Shown one piece after another: positions 36,027 to 45,076 of a stretch of DNA of 64,000 nt. Each line of letters begins with the position of its first letter. Positions within the stretch are counted from its first letter, which is position 1. The translations under genes were made by a program, and so were the position numbers. Location: contig NZ_LS483370.1 in assembly GCF_900475285.1 (NCBI RefSeq), positions 2,866,001 through 2,930,000 on the forward strand, in the 5' to 3' direction. The notes below the pieces were generated by a model. The model was given only the letters and a program-made list of their open reading frames with translations, was not told where the DNA came from and ran no database searches. The stretch is from Pseudomonas taetrolens (GTDB lineage: Bacteria > Pseudomonadota > Gammaproteobacteria > Pseudomonadales > Pseudomonadaceae).

Positions 36027-36380
36027 TTACAGACACGTCGCCAGCATGGCTAAACGGCGCAGGGCCACGCTGTCGTCAGGCTTGGCTGCGTAATAACTCA
36101 CAGCGGTACCCGCGCCTTGAGGCACCAGGTCGGCGAAGGATTCACCGCCACGGGTGTAGACGGTCATCGCCCCGGTTTTGTCGGTGTTTATATAGCCGCT
36201 GGCGTCAACACCGAACACCGCTTCGTCCTGCCACGAGAACTGCACGCACTCGGCCACCAGCGCGGTCGGCTTTTGTGACGCCAGGACACGGGTCGGGCTT
36301 TTGCTGCGGGCTTCATTCATCGCAGGGGATACACAACCGGCCAGCATGGCCAGGCTCACAGCGCCAATCAGCATTCGCAT
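36027..36380 (-). CDS. Small lipoprotein of unknown function
   Basis: The 117-residue protein has a lipoprotein signal [16 protein letters not shown] (lipobox LAGC, Cys at 16). The mature part of about 100 residues has [20 protein letters not shown] and a C-terminal Cys-Leu. Two further Cys could form a disulfide. Start 36380 is chosen because the signal peptide begins there. It lies 25 bp downstream of polB on the same strand. Confidence 0.78.
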   Translation of the reverse strand: MRMLIGAVSLAMLAGCVSPAMNEARSKSPTRVLASQKPTALVAECVQFSWQDEAVFGVDASGYINTDKTGAMTVYTRGGESFADLVPQGAGTAVSYYAAKPDDSVALRRLAMLATCL

Positions 36381-36476
36381 CGGATAGCCCTCAAAAAAGG
36401 GGAGCACCATAACATGCGGCCTGCCTCGATTCGTCGACCGGTGCCCACAGGCACAACCGAATGCACAGGCGGGCCA

Positions 36477-37187
36477 TCACTCCACGGCCATGCGTTCCAG
36501 GCTGTTGCTCAAGTGCAGCAGCATGGCGGCGCGGGCGGCGTCGGGATCCTGGCGGCGAATCGCCTTCAGGATCGCTTCATGTTCGAGGATTGCCATTTGC
36601 CCCAGCTTCAGTAAATCGGCATCGCCGCGCTCGTCGTCATTGATCCGGGTACGGGGGATGGCTGAACGCCCGAGCTGGGAAATGATGTCCGTGAAGTACG
36701 CGTTGCCGGTGGCCTGGGCAATCAAGCGGTGGAATTGCAGGTCGGCTTCAACACTGCTGTCGTTATGGGCCAGCGAGTGCTGGTAGTCATCCAGTGCCTG
36801 GCGCATTTGCAACAGTTGCGTTTCGGTGCGGCGCTTGGCTGCCAGGGCGGCGGCCTGGGTTTCAAGGCCCATGCGCAGCTCAATGATCCCGCGCACGCTG
36901 GCTGCGGTGTCACTGCTCAGGTGGATGCCATTGCGTTCACTGCGCTCCAGCGCAAAGGTGCCCACCCCGTGTCGGGTTTCGACGAGCCCGGAGGCCTGCA
37001 GTTTGGAGATCGCCTCACGCACCACCGTTCGGCTGACACCGTAGTTGCGCACGATCGTCGATTCGGAGGGCAGTTTATCGCCGGGTGCAATTTGCCCCAG
37101 CAGGATTTGCTGGGTCAGGTCGGCCACGATGTCATGGGCCAGTCCAGGCATGCGCTTGCGAATCGGTGCGCGGTGGGTGTCTTGCAT
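36477..37187 (-). CDS. GntR/FadR-family (FCD) regulator of the glucarate module
   Basis: The 236-residue protein has an N-terminal GntR winged HTH (LPSESTIVRNYGVSRTVV, REAISKLQASGLVETRHG) and a C-terminal FCD domain. FCD metal/ligand residues are RMGLE, FHRLIAQATGN and EHEAILKAIRRQDPDAAR. It is divergent from the glucarate transporter and dehydratase genes, with two candidate operators between. It probably represses them until a sugar acid binds. It is a close paralogue of the GntR at 57183-57926, with the recognition-helix region nearly identical. Confidence 0.9.
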   Translation of the reverse strand: MQDTHRAPIRKRMPGLAHDIVADLTQQILLGQIAPGDKLPSESTIVRNYGVSRTVVREAISKLQASGLVETRHGVGTFALERSERNGIHLSSDTAASVRGIIELRMGLETQAAALAAKRRTETQLLQMRQALDDYQHSLAHNDSSVEADLQFHRLIAQATGNAYFTDIISQLGRSAIPRTRINDDERGDADLLKLGQMAILEHEAILKAIRRQDPDAARAAMLLHLSNSLERMAVE

Positions 37188-37701
37188 GGGGGATCCCTTC
37201 CAGTAAGGCGGCCAATACTAGCATCAGGCTGGCAACCAGCCTTAGCACTGATGCGCTGGCACACCCATCATACATGTCTGACAAGTTGCCGTTATACGTT
37301 TAAAAAGTCATTCTCCCTGATTCAGCCTTGCGATGCTTCAATCTTGAGTCCACCGCCAACAACGCTATACAGCCGCTCTAAATCGCCTTAAAACCCGCTA
37401 AATCACATTAAAAATAGACTTTTTATAGCTTTTTCGTTGGCTGGCGGGCATTGCGAGGTGAAAAGCCAACTCGTATGATGTCTGTCAACATCATCGACAC
37501 CACAACGCTATTCCCAATAATAATTCGCGACGCAGGCTGTCCAGACCATGACCTCTCAAACACACAAACGCCCCTTGCCCTGCCCCTCACTCAGGCACTT
37601 TGCACAGCCGCCTCACGGCTCGCACTAGCGACCCGTCACGCCGGAGGCCCGGCCACCGGCACATCACACCCGCATAACAATAATCAGTGGGGTTTTGAAC
37701 T
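37188..37701. promoter_or_regulatory. Control region between GntR and the glucarate operon
   Basis: This 514-bp region holds two related half-palindromic sites. ATGTCTGACAAG is at 37274-37285. ATGTCTGTCAAC is at 37478-37489, inside a perfect inverted repeat ATGATGT-N6-ACATCAT (37475-37494). Reverse complements read CTTGTCAGACAT and GTTGACAGACAT, close to the FCD-GntR form TTGT-NN-GACA. AT-rich sequence from 37370 to 37440 could contain promoters. No open frame in it looks like a gene. Confidence 0.5.
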
Positions 37702-39054
37702 GTGAACACTTCCAGCCACGTGTCTGCTGCGCCCGACAACGACCTTGTCCTGGCGCGCGCAATCAAAAAAGTGAAGGCGCACATCCTGCCGCTCTTCGTC
37801 ATCATGTTTATCGTCAACTACATCGACCGCGTCAACATCGGCTTTGTCCGTACCCACATGGAGCACGACCTGGGGATTGGTGCCGCTGCCTACGGACTGG
37901 GCGCCGGCCTGTTTTTCATCGGTTATGCGCTGTTTGAAGTGCCGTCCAACATGCTGCTGCAAAAAGTCGGGGCACGGATCTGGCTGACCCGGATCATGTT
38001 CACCTGGGGCATCACCGCTACGCTGATGGCCTTTATCCAGAACGAAACCCACTTCTACATCCTGCGTTTTTTACTGGGTGTAGCCGAGGCCGGCTTCTTC
38101 CCCGGGGTGATCTATTACTTCACCCGCTGGCTGCCGGGCGCCGAGCGCGGCAAAGCGATTGCAATCTTCCTCAGCGGTTCGGCCCTGGCCTCCCTGATCT
38201 CCGGCCCGCTGTCGGGCCTATTGCTGCAGATCACCGGCCTGGGCCTGCATGGCTGGCAGTGGATGTACATCATTGAAGGCATGGCTTCGGTGCTGCTGTG
38301 CTTCTTCGTGTGGTTCTGGCTGGACTCCAAACCCCATGACGCAAAATGGCTCAGCCGTGCGGAACAAGATGCACTGGTCAACGAAATCGACCGCGAGCAG
38401 CGCGAGCGTGATGCCCTCAATACGGTCAAGCCAAGCCTGGGCACCCTGCTCAAGGACCGTCAGATCATGCTGTTCTGCGCGATTTATTTCTGTATCCAGC
38501 TGACCATTTATGCCGCGACATTCTGGCTGCCGAGCATCATCAAGAAGATGGGTGACCTGAGTGATATTCAGGTGGGCTTTTTCAACTCGATTCCGTGGCT
38601 GATCTCGATTGTCGCCATGTACGTCTTTGCTTCGCTGGCCAGCAAGTTCAAGTTCCAGCAGGCCTGGATTGCCAGCGCCCTGCTGATTGCAGCCCTGGGC
38701 ATGTTCCTGTCGACCACCGGCGGGCCGATCTTCGCCTTTATTGCCATTTGCTTTGCGGCCATCGGTTTTAAATCGGCTTCGGCGCTGTTCTGGCCAATAC
38801 CGCAGGCCTATCTGGATGCGCGCATCGCAGCGGCGGTGATCGCGCTGATCAACTCTGTCGGCAACCTCGGCGGCTTCGTAGCACCCACCACCTTCGGCTT
38901 TCTGGAACAAACCACCGGATCGATCCAGGGTGGGCTCTATGGCCTGGCCGGGACCTCCATCATCGCGGCAATCATCGTGTTCTTTGCCAAAACCAGACCC
39001 AAGCCTAGCGCTGCGGTTCCTGGCGCACTGCAACCCGCCTCGACACCTGTTTAA
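37702..39054 (+). CDS. gudP: MFS sugar-acid:H+ symporter (ACS family, glucarate/galactarate type)
   Basis: The 450-residue 12-TM carrier is of the anion:cation symporter family. It contains FIVNYIDRVNIGFVRTHM in helix 1, EVPSNMLLQKVGARIWL and RFLLGVAEAGFFPGVIYY. These are the hallmarks of GudP/GarP/DgoT-like importers. It starts with GTG 37702; the first ATG in frame is inside helix 1, so GTG is required. It is 39 bp from glucarate dehydratase, which assigns it to glucarate (or galactarate) uptake. Confidence 0.85.
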   Translation: MNTSSHVSAAPDNDLVLARAIKKVKAHILPLFVIMFIVNYIDRVNIGFVRTHMEHDLGIGAAAYGLGAGLFFIGYALFEVPSNMLLQKVGARIWLTRIMFTWGITATLMAFIQNETHFYILRFLLGVAEAGFFPGVIYYFTRWLPGAERGKAIAIFLSGSALASLISGPLSGLLLQITGLGLHGWQWMYIIEGMASVLLCFFVWFWLDSKPHDAKWLSRAEQDALVNEIDREQRERDALNTVKPSLGTLLKDRQIMLFCAIYFCIQLTIYAATFWLPSIIKKMGDLSDIQVGFFNSIPWLISIVAMYVFASLASKFKFQQAWIASALLIAALGMFLSTTGGPIFAFIAICFAAIGFKSASALFWPIPQAYLDARIAAAVIALINSVGNLGGFVAPTTFGFLEQTTGSIQGGLYGLAGTSIIAAIIVFFAKTRPKPSAAVPGALQPASTPV

Positions 39055-39093
39055 TCGATCAGCCAGCCCCTGACTCTTTTCAAGGAACACACC

Positions 39094-40443
39094 ATGAACG
39101 CCGAACACCAACACCACACTGCAAAAGCCCCGATCGTCACCAGCCTCCAGGTCATTCCGGTGGCCGGCCATGACAGCATGCTGCTCAACCTCAGCGGCGC
39201 ACACGGCCCTTTCTTCACCCGCAACATCGTTATCCTCAAGGACAGCAGCGGCAATATCGGGGTCGGCGAAGTACCCGGCGGTGAACGCATCCGCGAAACC
39301 CTCGAAGACGCCCGCAGCCTGGTGGTCGGGCAACCCATCGGCAACTATCAGCGCATCCTCAATGCGATGCGCACCACCTTTGCCGCCCGCGACTCGGCAG
39401 GCCGCGGTCTGCAAACCTTTGACCTGCGCATTACCATCCATGCGGTCACCGCAATGGAAGCCGCCCTCCTCGACTTGCTCGGGCAGTTCCTCGAGGTGCC
39501 GGTCGCGGCCCTGCTCGGCGAAGGCCAGCAGCGCGACGCGGTGAAGATGCTGGGCTATCTGTTTTACATTGGCGACAGTCAGCAGACCGACCTGGCCTAC
39601 CGCCATGAAGCGCAGGCCGATGACTGGTTCCGCCTCCGTCACGAGCAGGCAATGACACCCGAAGCTGTGGTTCGCCTGGCCGAAGCCGCGCAGGCCAAAT
39701 ATGGTTTCAATGACTTCAAGCTCAAGGGCGGCGTACTGCGCGGCGCCGAAGAAATCGAAGCCGTGACCGCCCTGGCCGAACGTTTCCCGAATGCGCGTAT
39801 TACGCTTGACCCGAATGGCGCCTGGTCACTCAAGGAAGCCATCGCCCTGTGCCGCGACCAGCACAAAGTGCTAGCGTACGCCGAGGACCCGTGCGGCGCT
39901 GAAAACGGTTACTCGGGCCGTGAAGTCATGGCTGAGTTCCGGCGCGCTACCGGCCTGCCGACCGCCACCAACATGATCGCCACCGACTGGCGTGAAATGG
40001 GCCACGCGATTCAGCTGCAATCGGTCGACATTCCCCTCGCCGACCCACACTTCTGGACCATGCAAGGCTCGGTACGCGTGGCGCAGATGTGCCACGAATG
40101 GGGCCTGACCTGGGGCTCGCACTCCAACAACCACTTTGATATATCCCTGGCGATGTTCACCCAGGTTGCGGCGGCGGCACCGGGTGACATCACCGCCATT
40201 GATACGCACTGGATCTGGCAGGACGGCCAGCGCCTGACACGTGAATCCCTGCAGATTGTCGACGGTCACATTAATGTGCCGGCCAAACCGGGCTTGGGCG
40301 TGGACATCGACATGGATGCAGTGGCCAAGGCCCATGAACTTTATAAAGGGATGGGGCTCGGTGCGCGGGACGACAGCGTCGCCATGCAGTACCTTATCCC
40401 TGGCTGGAAGTACGACAACAAAAAACCGTGTCTGGTGCGCTGA
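39094..40443 (+). CDS. gudD: Glucarate dehydratase
   Basis: The 449-residue enolase-superfamily enzyme converts D-glucarate (or L-idarate) to 5-keto-4-deoxy-D-glucarate. Key parts are the capping domain with [15 protein letters not shown], the KxK base pair in DFKLKGGV and metal ligands in ITLDPNGAW (Asp), YAEDPCG (Glu) and ATNMIATDW (Asn, typical of GlucD). The second base His is in GSHSNNHFD. The length matches GudD (about 446). It follows the MFS gene by 39 bp. Confidence 0.95.
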   Translation: MNAEHQHHTAKAPIVTSLQVIPVAGHDSMLLNLSGAHGPFFTRNIVILKDSSGNIGVGEVPGGERIRETLEDARSLVVGQPIGNYQRILNAMRTTFAARDSAGRGLQTFDLRITIHAVTAMEAALLDLLGQFLEVPVAALLGEGQQRDAVKMLGYLFYIGDSQQTDLAYRHEAQADDWFRLRHEQAMTPEAVVRLAEAAQAKYGFNDFKLKGGVLRGAEEIEAVTALAERFPNARITLDPNGAWSLKEAIALCRDQHKVLAYAEDPCGAENGYSGREVMAEFRRATGLPTATNMIATDWREMGHAIQLQSVDIPLADPHFWTMQGSVRVAQMCHEWGLTWGSHSNNHFDISLAMFTQVAAAAPGDITAIDTHWIWQDGQRLTRESLQIVDGHINVPAKPGLGVDIDMDAVAKAHELYKGMGLGARDDSVAMQYLIPGWKYDNKKPCLVR

Positions 40444-40497
40444 GTGTCCTTGCGCCCGGTACCGGATCCAACAGCGTCTAAAGCGAGGATTGAATCG

Positions 40498-42081
40498 ATG
40501 TCGACTGTAACAGGCCACAACTTTATCGGCGGTCGCCGTAGCGCCGCGGGCACCATCACCCTTGAAAGCCTTGATGCCAGCACGGGCGAGGCTTTGCCTG
40601 CGCGCTTTTACCAAGCGACACCCGAAGAAGTGGACAACGCAGCCAATGCCGCCGATGAGGCCTTTGCCGAGTTCCGCCAACTCAAGCCCGAGCGTCGTGC
40701 CGAATTCCTCGAAGCCATTGCTGATGAAATCGATCAACTGGGTGACGACTTCGTGGCCCTTGTCTGCCGCGAAACCGCGTTGCCGGCCGCGCGCATTCAA
40801 GGTGAGCGCGGTCGCACCAGCGGCCAGATGCGCCTGTTCGCCAAAGTACTGCGACGCGGCGACTTTTTGGGGGCGCGGATCGACCTGGCCTTGCCGGAGC
40901 GCAAACCGCTGCCGCGGGTCGACCTGCGTCAGTACCGGATCGGCGTCGGCCCGGTCGCCGTGTTCGGGGCCAGCAACTTCCCACTGGCCTTTTCCACCGC
41001 CGGTGGCGATACCGCCTCGGCCCTTGCGGCTGGCTGCCCGGTAGTCTTCAAAGCCCACAGCGGGCATATGGCGACCGCCGACCAGGTGGGCTGCGCCATC
41101 ATCCGTGCCGCTGAAAAGACCGGCATGCCCAAGGGCGTGTTCAACATGATTTTCGGCGCCGGGGTCGGTGAGCGGCTGATCAAGCACCCGGCCATCCAGG
41201 CGGTGGGGTTTACCGGCTCGCTGCATGGCGGCAACGCCCTGAGCAAAATGGCGGCCGAACGCGAGCAGCCGATCCCGGTGTTCGCCGAGATGTCGAGCAT
41301 CAACCCGGTGATCGTTTTGCCACAAGCCCTCGCCGCTCGCGGCACCACCGTGGCCAAGGATCTGGCGGCATCGGTCACGCTGGGTGGCGGCCAGTTCTGC
41401 ACCAACCCGGGACTGGTGATCGGCCTGCGCTCACCCGGCTTCAGCGGATTTATCGAGCAACTGCGCCAGCACATGGCCGAGCAGGCTGCGCACACACTGC
41501 TCAATGCAGGCGGCTTGCGCAACTACGCCAAAGGGGTCGCGCACCTGCTCGACCATGCCGGCATCACTCACCTTGCGGGGCATGCCCAATCGGGAGCGCA
41601 AGCCCAGCCGCAGTTGTTCAAAGCCGATGTCAGCCTGCTACTCAAACGCGACCCGCTGCTGCAGGAAGAAGTGTTTGGCCCGACCACGATCATTATCGAA
41701 GTCGAGGATGATGCTCAGCTCAAAGCCGCTCTGCTGGCACTGCGCGGGCAACTGACGGCCACCCTGATTGGCGAAGCGGATGACCTCAAGAGCTACCAGT
41801 GGCTGGTGCCGATCCTTGAGCAAAAGGTCGGCCGGATTCTGGTCAATGGCTACCCGACCGGCGTCGAAGTCTGCGATGCCATGGTTCACGGCGGCCCCTA
41901 CCCGGCCACCTCGGATGCACGCGGCACATCGGTCGGCTCGCTGGCCATCGATCGGTTCCTGCGTCCGGTGTGCTACCAGAACTACCCGGATGAACTGCTG
42001 CCGCAAGCCCTGCAAAACAGCAACCCGCTGAACGTGCAACGACTGGTCAATGGCGAGTGGAATTCAGCTTCGATCGGCTAA
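40498..42081 (+). CDS. Alpha-ketoglutarate semialdehyde (2,5-dioxovalerate) dehydrogenase
   Basis: The 527-residue aldehyde dehydrogenase oxidises 2,5-dioxopentanoate to 2-oxoglutarate, the last step of oxidative glucarate, galactarate and pentose pathways. The NAD(P) site is in VFGASNFPLAFSTAGGD. The general base Glu is in VFAEMSSINPV and the catalytic Cys in GGGQFCTNPGL. ATG 40498 (MSTVTGHNFIGG) is preferred over 40444. It is third in the operon. The gene for the intermediate enzyme KdgD (5-keto-4-deoxyglucarate dehydratase) is absent here. Confidence 0.93.
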   Translation: MSTVTGHNFIGGRRSAAGTITLESLDASTGEALPARFYQATPEEVDNAANAADEAFAEFRQLKPERRAEFLEAIADEIDQLGDDFVALVCRETALPAARIQGERGRTSGQMRLFAKVLRRGDFLGARIDLALPERKPLPRVDLRQYRIGVGPVAVFGASNFPLAFSTAGGDTASALAAGCPVVFKAHSGHMATADQVGCAIIRAAEKTGMPKGVFNMIFGAGVGERLIKHPAIQAVGFTGSLHGGNALSKMAAEREQPIPVFAEMSSINPVIVLPQALAARGTTVAKDLAASVTLGGGQFCTNPGLVIGLRSPGFSGFIEQLRQHMAEQAAHTLLNAGGLRNYAKGVAHLLDHAGITHLAGHAQSGAQAQPQLFKADVSLLLKRDPLLQEEVFGPTTIIIEVEDDAQLKAALLALRGQLTATLIGEADDLKSYQWLVPILEQKVGRILVNGYPTGVEVCDAMVHGGPYPATSDARGTSVGSLAIDRFLRPVCYQNYPDELLPQALQNSNPLNVQRLVNGEWNSASIG

Positions 42082-42088
42082 CACCCAG

Positions 42089-42134
42089 GCGGCTGCAACT
42101 GCAGGAGTGGGCATGCTCGCTCCTGCACAGCCGC
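42089..42134 (+). repeat. Long REP-like palindrome
   Basis: GCGGCTG pairs with CAGCCGC, and the inner GCAGGAGTG...CGCTCCTGC extends the stem. The centre GGCATGCTCG is typical of Pseudomonas intergenic palindromes (GAGCGNGCATGCTCG type). It sits directly after the semialdehyde dehydrogenase stop. Confidence 0.6.
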
Positions 42135-42155
42135 TGACGTGACTGACCGGCATCA

Positions 42156-42178
42156 GGCAGCGATCCGCTGCCTTTTTT
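42156..42178 (+). terminator. Intrinsic terminator of the glucarate operon
   Basis: GGCAGCG-ATC-CGCTGCC followed by TTTTTT is a textbook rho-independent terminator 75 bp after the last gene. Confidence 0.9.
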
Positions 42179-42181
42179 GTG

Positions 42182-42513
42182 CCCGCTGAAAATATTGGAT
42201 CCAATGTCAAATTTCGGGCAAAAAAAAGCCCAAGTAGCTGATGGAAACTTGGGGCTTAAAAATGCATAAACCGTGGTAGGTGAACGCAGGGCGATATTAA
42301 CCCATGGTCACAACTGGTAACAAGATATTTTGCACCATTCATTTCAATTTTATACTGACTTAAGTCATTACATATCCACACTTTTTTATTGGTTTTGGTC
42401 TTTTTGATAATTGCAAAAGGCCATTGACTGGCGAGTTCAGCCCCTGGATGAATGGCGCTTGACGCCGATTCATGCGTGCACGCAAAGCCCGCCTGGAAAG
42501 CAACGAAAACCCG
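42182..42513. other. Non-coding region with palindrome and second hairpin
   Basis: ATTGGATCCAAT (42194-42205) is a perfect palindrome of the TTGGATCCAA type used by some FCD-GntR repressors. AAGCCCAAGT/ACTTGGGGCTT (42226-42257) is an imperfect stem near A-runs and could terminate minus-strand transcripts from the NIPSNAP gene. The remaining 250 bp is AT-rich with no gene that I can support. Confidence 0.45.
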
Positions 42514-42819
42514 TTACTCGAACACCGGCCGGAAGAACGTCCGCTCGTAACTCAGGATGCAGCGGGTGTCTACGGCATATTGAAAGGCAGCCACGCATTC
42601 GGCATCTGCCCGGGACTGTTCGCGATAGTGTTCGTAGGTCGCCAGGCTGGGAAACGAAAACATCGCCAGGGCAATATTGTTCGCCCCTTCCGAAGGCAGG
42701 AAATAGCCATGGTGCTGACCGCCGAACTTCTCCACGAGCGGGATCCAGAGACGGCCATACACTTCAAATTCAGCCAGCTTGTAAGGGTCAATGATGTAGC
42801 GAAGGTGGCAGGTGATCAT
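42514..42819 (-). CDS. NIPSNAP-family protein
   Basis: The 101-residue ferredoxin-like alpha/beta-barrel protein reads MITCHLRYIIDPYKLAEFE, then WIPLVEKFGGQHHGYFLPSEGANNIA and ALAMFSFPSLATYEHYR in pieces. This matches the NIPSNAP/Dabb-like family (dimeric small enzymes or binding proteins). Start 42819 is used; ATG 42840 is in frame. Function in bacteria is not known. It stands alone between the glucarate operon and the amidase. Confidence 0.8.
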   Translation of the reverse strand: MITCHLRYIIDPYKLAEFEVYGRLWIPLVEKFGGQHHGYFLPSEGANNIALAMFSFPSLATYEHYREQSRADAECVAAFQYAVDTRCILSYERTFFRPVFE

Positions 42820-42950
42820 TTCATCATTCCATGGATTCAAAGGAAATCGAGACTATTCCTGAGCCCTGGAAAAGGTCAATACAGGCTGACGGTAACGGCT
42901 ACGTCCGTTTACGACTGCTGCGCCGCCGGACGTTACGGGTCACCTATGGT

Positions 42951-43022
42951 GTAGCTACCGCAGGCTGCGACAAGACCTGAAGGGCCTTCAAACCCGGCGC
43001 AGCCTTCGGCAGCGGCTACAGG
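42951..43022. repeat. REP element pair (inverted)
   Basis: GTAGCTACCGCAGGCTGCGA and, inverted, GCGCAGCCTTCGGCAGCGGC followed by TACAGG flank a central GAAGGGCCTTC hairpin. The unit is a Pseudomonas BIME-like mosaic. A single related half with the same GGGCCTTCGGCCC core occurs after uvrB (9331-9376). Confidence 0.7.
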
Positions 43023-43055
43023 ATCCCCGTAGCCGTTGACGAGGCTCCTGCGTGA

Positions 43056-43214
43056 TTCCACCGATTACCAGAAGAGGTCGGTCGGCTCGCCCAACTGACC
43101 CTCAGGTACTACCATACGCCGAGTTCCTCAATCCCAAAGAACGCAGCTGGCAAGTACGCTATGGACGACAACGAACTGCGGGTGAATGTCGATTACACCT
43201 GGAAACTGTGGTGA
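43056..43214 (+). pseudogene. C-terminal remnant of an outer-membrane porin (OprD-like)
   Basis: After a stop at 43053 one frame stays open for 52 codons to a TGA at 43212-43214. It ends LAQLTLRYYHTPSSS then DDNELRVNVDYTWKLW. Alternating residues, a D-(E/N)-NE-VR-V-DY pattern and a terminal aromatic are the form of the last two barrel strands of OprD-family porins. No start or upstream barrel is present, and a REP pair abuts its 5' side. This is a truncated relic, not an expressed gene. Confidence 0.5.
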
Positions 43215-43307
43215 ACATTAGCGTCTCTGGATGACACATGGGGTGGCTGAGCAGGCCGTATCTTCGATAAGCTCTGCGGCCCCCCACCATCAATCAGCGG
43301 TAAGTGC

Positions 43308-45023
43308 ATGATCGAAGTCACTGAGGTTTCCATTGCCCAACTACGGGCTGCGCTCGAATCTGGCCAGACAACCTCGGTTGAATTGGTTCAGGCCTACCTC
43401 GCCAGGATCGATGCTTACGACGGCCCGCAGACGGCCACCGCCCTCAATGCGGTGATCGTGCCTAACCCTGTCGCCCTCGAAGAGGCCGCCGCGGCCGATG
43501 CCCGACGCAGCACGGGGCAGACGCTGGGCCCGCTGGACGGCATCCCCTACACCGCCAAGGACAGCTACCTGGTCAAGGGCCTCACTGCCGCCTCCGGCAG
43601 CCCGGCCTTCAAAGACCTGATTGCGTATCGCGATGCCTTCACCATCGAACGCTTGCGCGCGGCGGGGGCCATCTGTCTGGGCAAGACCAATATGCCGCCA
43701 ATGGCCAACGGCGGCATGCAGCGCGGGGTTTACGGCCGTGCCGAGAGCCCGTACAACGCCGACTACCTCACCGCCCCGTTCGCATCCGGCTCATCCAACG
43801 GTGCCGGCACCGCAACGGCGGCCAGTTTTGCAGCCTTCGGCCTGGCCGAAGAAACCTGGTCCAGCGGACGCGGCCCGGCGTCCAACAATGGCCTGTGCGC
43901 CTACACGCCGTCACGCGGGGTGATTTCGGTGCGTGGCAACTGGCCGTTGACCCCGACCATGGATGTTGTGGTGCCGTTTGCCCGAACCATGGCCGACCTG
44001 CTTGAAGTGCTCGACGTGGTGGTGGCGCACGACCCTGACACCCGCGGCGATCTGTGGCGGATGCAGCCTTGGGTGCCAATTCCGACCGTGGCTTCGGTAC
44101 GTCCCGCGTCCTATCCGGAACTGGCGGCCACCGCCGATACGCTGGTGGGCAAGCGTTTCGGCGTGCCGCGCATGTACATCAATGCCGACCCCGAGGCCGG
44201 TACCGCAGAAGCACCGGGCATCGGTGGCCCGACCGGGCAGCGGATCATCACCCGCGCCTCGGTGATCGCGCTGTGGCAAGACGCGCGCAAAGCCCTCGAA
44301 GCCCGGGGCGCTGAAGTGATCGAAGTGGACTTCCCGCTGGTCTCCAACTGCGAGGGCGATCGCCCCGGCGCACCGACCGTGTTTACCCGCGGTTTGGTGT
44401 CCAAAGCGTTCCTGCACCATGAGTTGTGGGACCTGTCGGCCTGGGCATTCGATGACTTTCTGCAAGCCAACGGCGACCCGAAACTGAACCGCCTGGCCGA
44501 CGTCGATGGCCCGCTGATTTTCCCTCACGATCCGGGCACCCTGCCTAACCGTGAAGATGAACTGGCTGCCGGCATGGACGAATATGTGCGCATGGCCGAG
44601 CGCGGCATCACCCCGTGGAACGAGATCGACACGCTGCCGGACGGACTGCGGGGGTTGGAGCAGACACGACGCATCGACCTTGAAGAGTGGATGGATCGAC
44701 TCGGGCTGGATGCGGTGCTGTTCCCGACGGTGGCCGATGTGGGGCCGGCGGATGCCGATGTCAATCCGGCGTCTGCCGACATTGCCTGGAGCAACGGCGT
44801 TTGGGTGGCCAACGGCAACCTGGCGATTCGTCACCTGGGGGTGCCGACCGTGACCGTCCCCATGGGCGTCATGGCCGATATCGGCATGCCCGTGGGCCTG
44901 ACCTTTGCCGGGCGCGCCTACGACGACTCGAACCTGCTGCGCTTCGGCTCGGCCTTCGAAGCCACCGGCTCGAAACGGGTCATCCCGCCTCGCACACCGC
45001 CTTTGTCGACAGCCGGGCACTAA
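43308..45023 (+). CDS. Amidase-signature-family hydrolase
   Basis: The 571-residue protein has the amidase-signature fold. The catalytic Lys is in GIPYTAKDSYLVKG, and the Gly/Ser stretch ASGSSNGAGTATAASF supplies the cis-Ser. The nucleophile is presumably in ETWSSGRGPASNNGLC, as in related fungal/bacterial amidases. TPSRGVISVRGNWPLTPTMDVV follows in pieces. It has no signal peptide, so it is cytoplasmic. It hydrolyses a carboxamide of unknown identity. The gene converges with the polygalacturonase gene across a shared hairpin (45035-45076). The ribosome site is weak. Confidence 0.88.
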   Translation: MIEVTEVSIAQLRAALESGQTTSVELVQAYLARIDAYDGPQTATALNAVIVPNPVALEEAAAADARRSTGQTLGPLDGIPYTAKDSYLVKGLTAASGSPAFKDLIAYRDAFTIERLRAAGAICLGKTNMPPMANGGMQRGVYGRAESPYNADYLTAPFASGSSNGAGTATAASFAAFGLAEETWSSGRGPASNNGLCAYTPSRGVISVRGNWPLTPTMDVVVPFARTMADLLEVLDVVVAHDPDTRGDLWRMQPWVPIPTVASVRPASYPELAATADTLVGKRFGVPRMYINADPEAGTAEAPGIGGPTGQRIITRASVIALWQDARKALEARGAEVIEVDFPLVSNCEGDRPGAPTVFTRGLVSKAFLHHELWDLSAWAFDDFLQANGDPKLNRLADVDGPLIFPHDPGTLPNREDELAAGMDEYVRMAERGITPWNEIDTLPDGLRGLEQTRRIDLEEWMDRLGLDAVLFPTVADVGPADADVNPASADIAWSNGVWVANGNLAIRHLGVPTVTVPMGVMADIGMPVGLTFAGRAYDDSNLLRFGSAFEATGSKRVIPPRTPPLSTAGH

Positions 45024-45034
45024 GCAGAGATGAC

Positions 45035-45076
45035 CTGTAGATCTGCGTTGCCGCCATTGCAACTGCAGGTCTACAG
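45035..45076. terminator. Hairpin between convergent amidase and polygalacturonase genes
   Basis: CTGTAGATCTGCGTTGC pairs with GCAACTGCAGGTCTACAG with two small bulges. It overlaps the polygalacturonase stop codon at 45071. There is no U-tract, so it may act as an RNA 3'-end stabiliser more than as a terminator. Confidence 0.5.
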
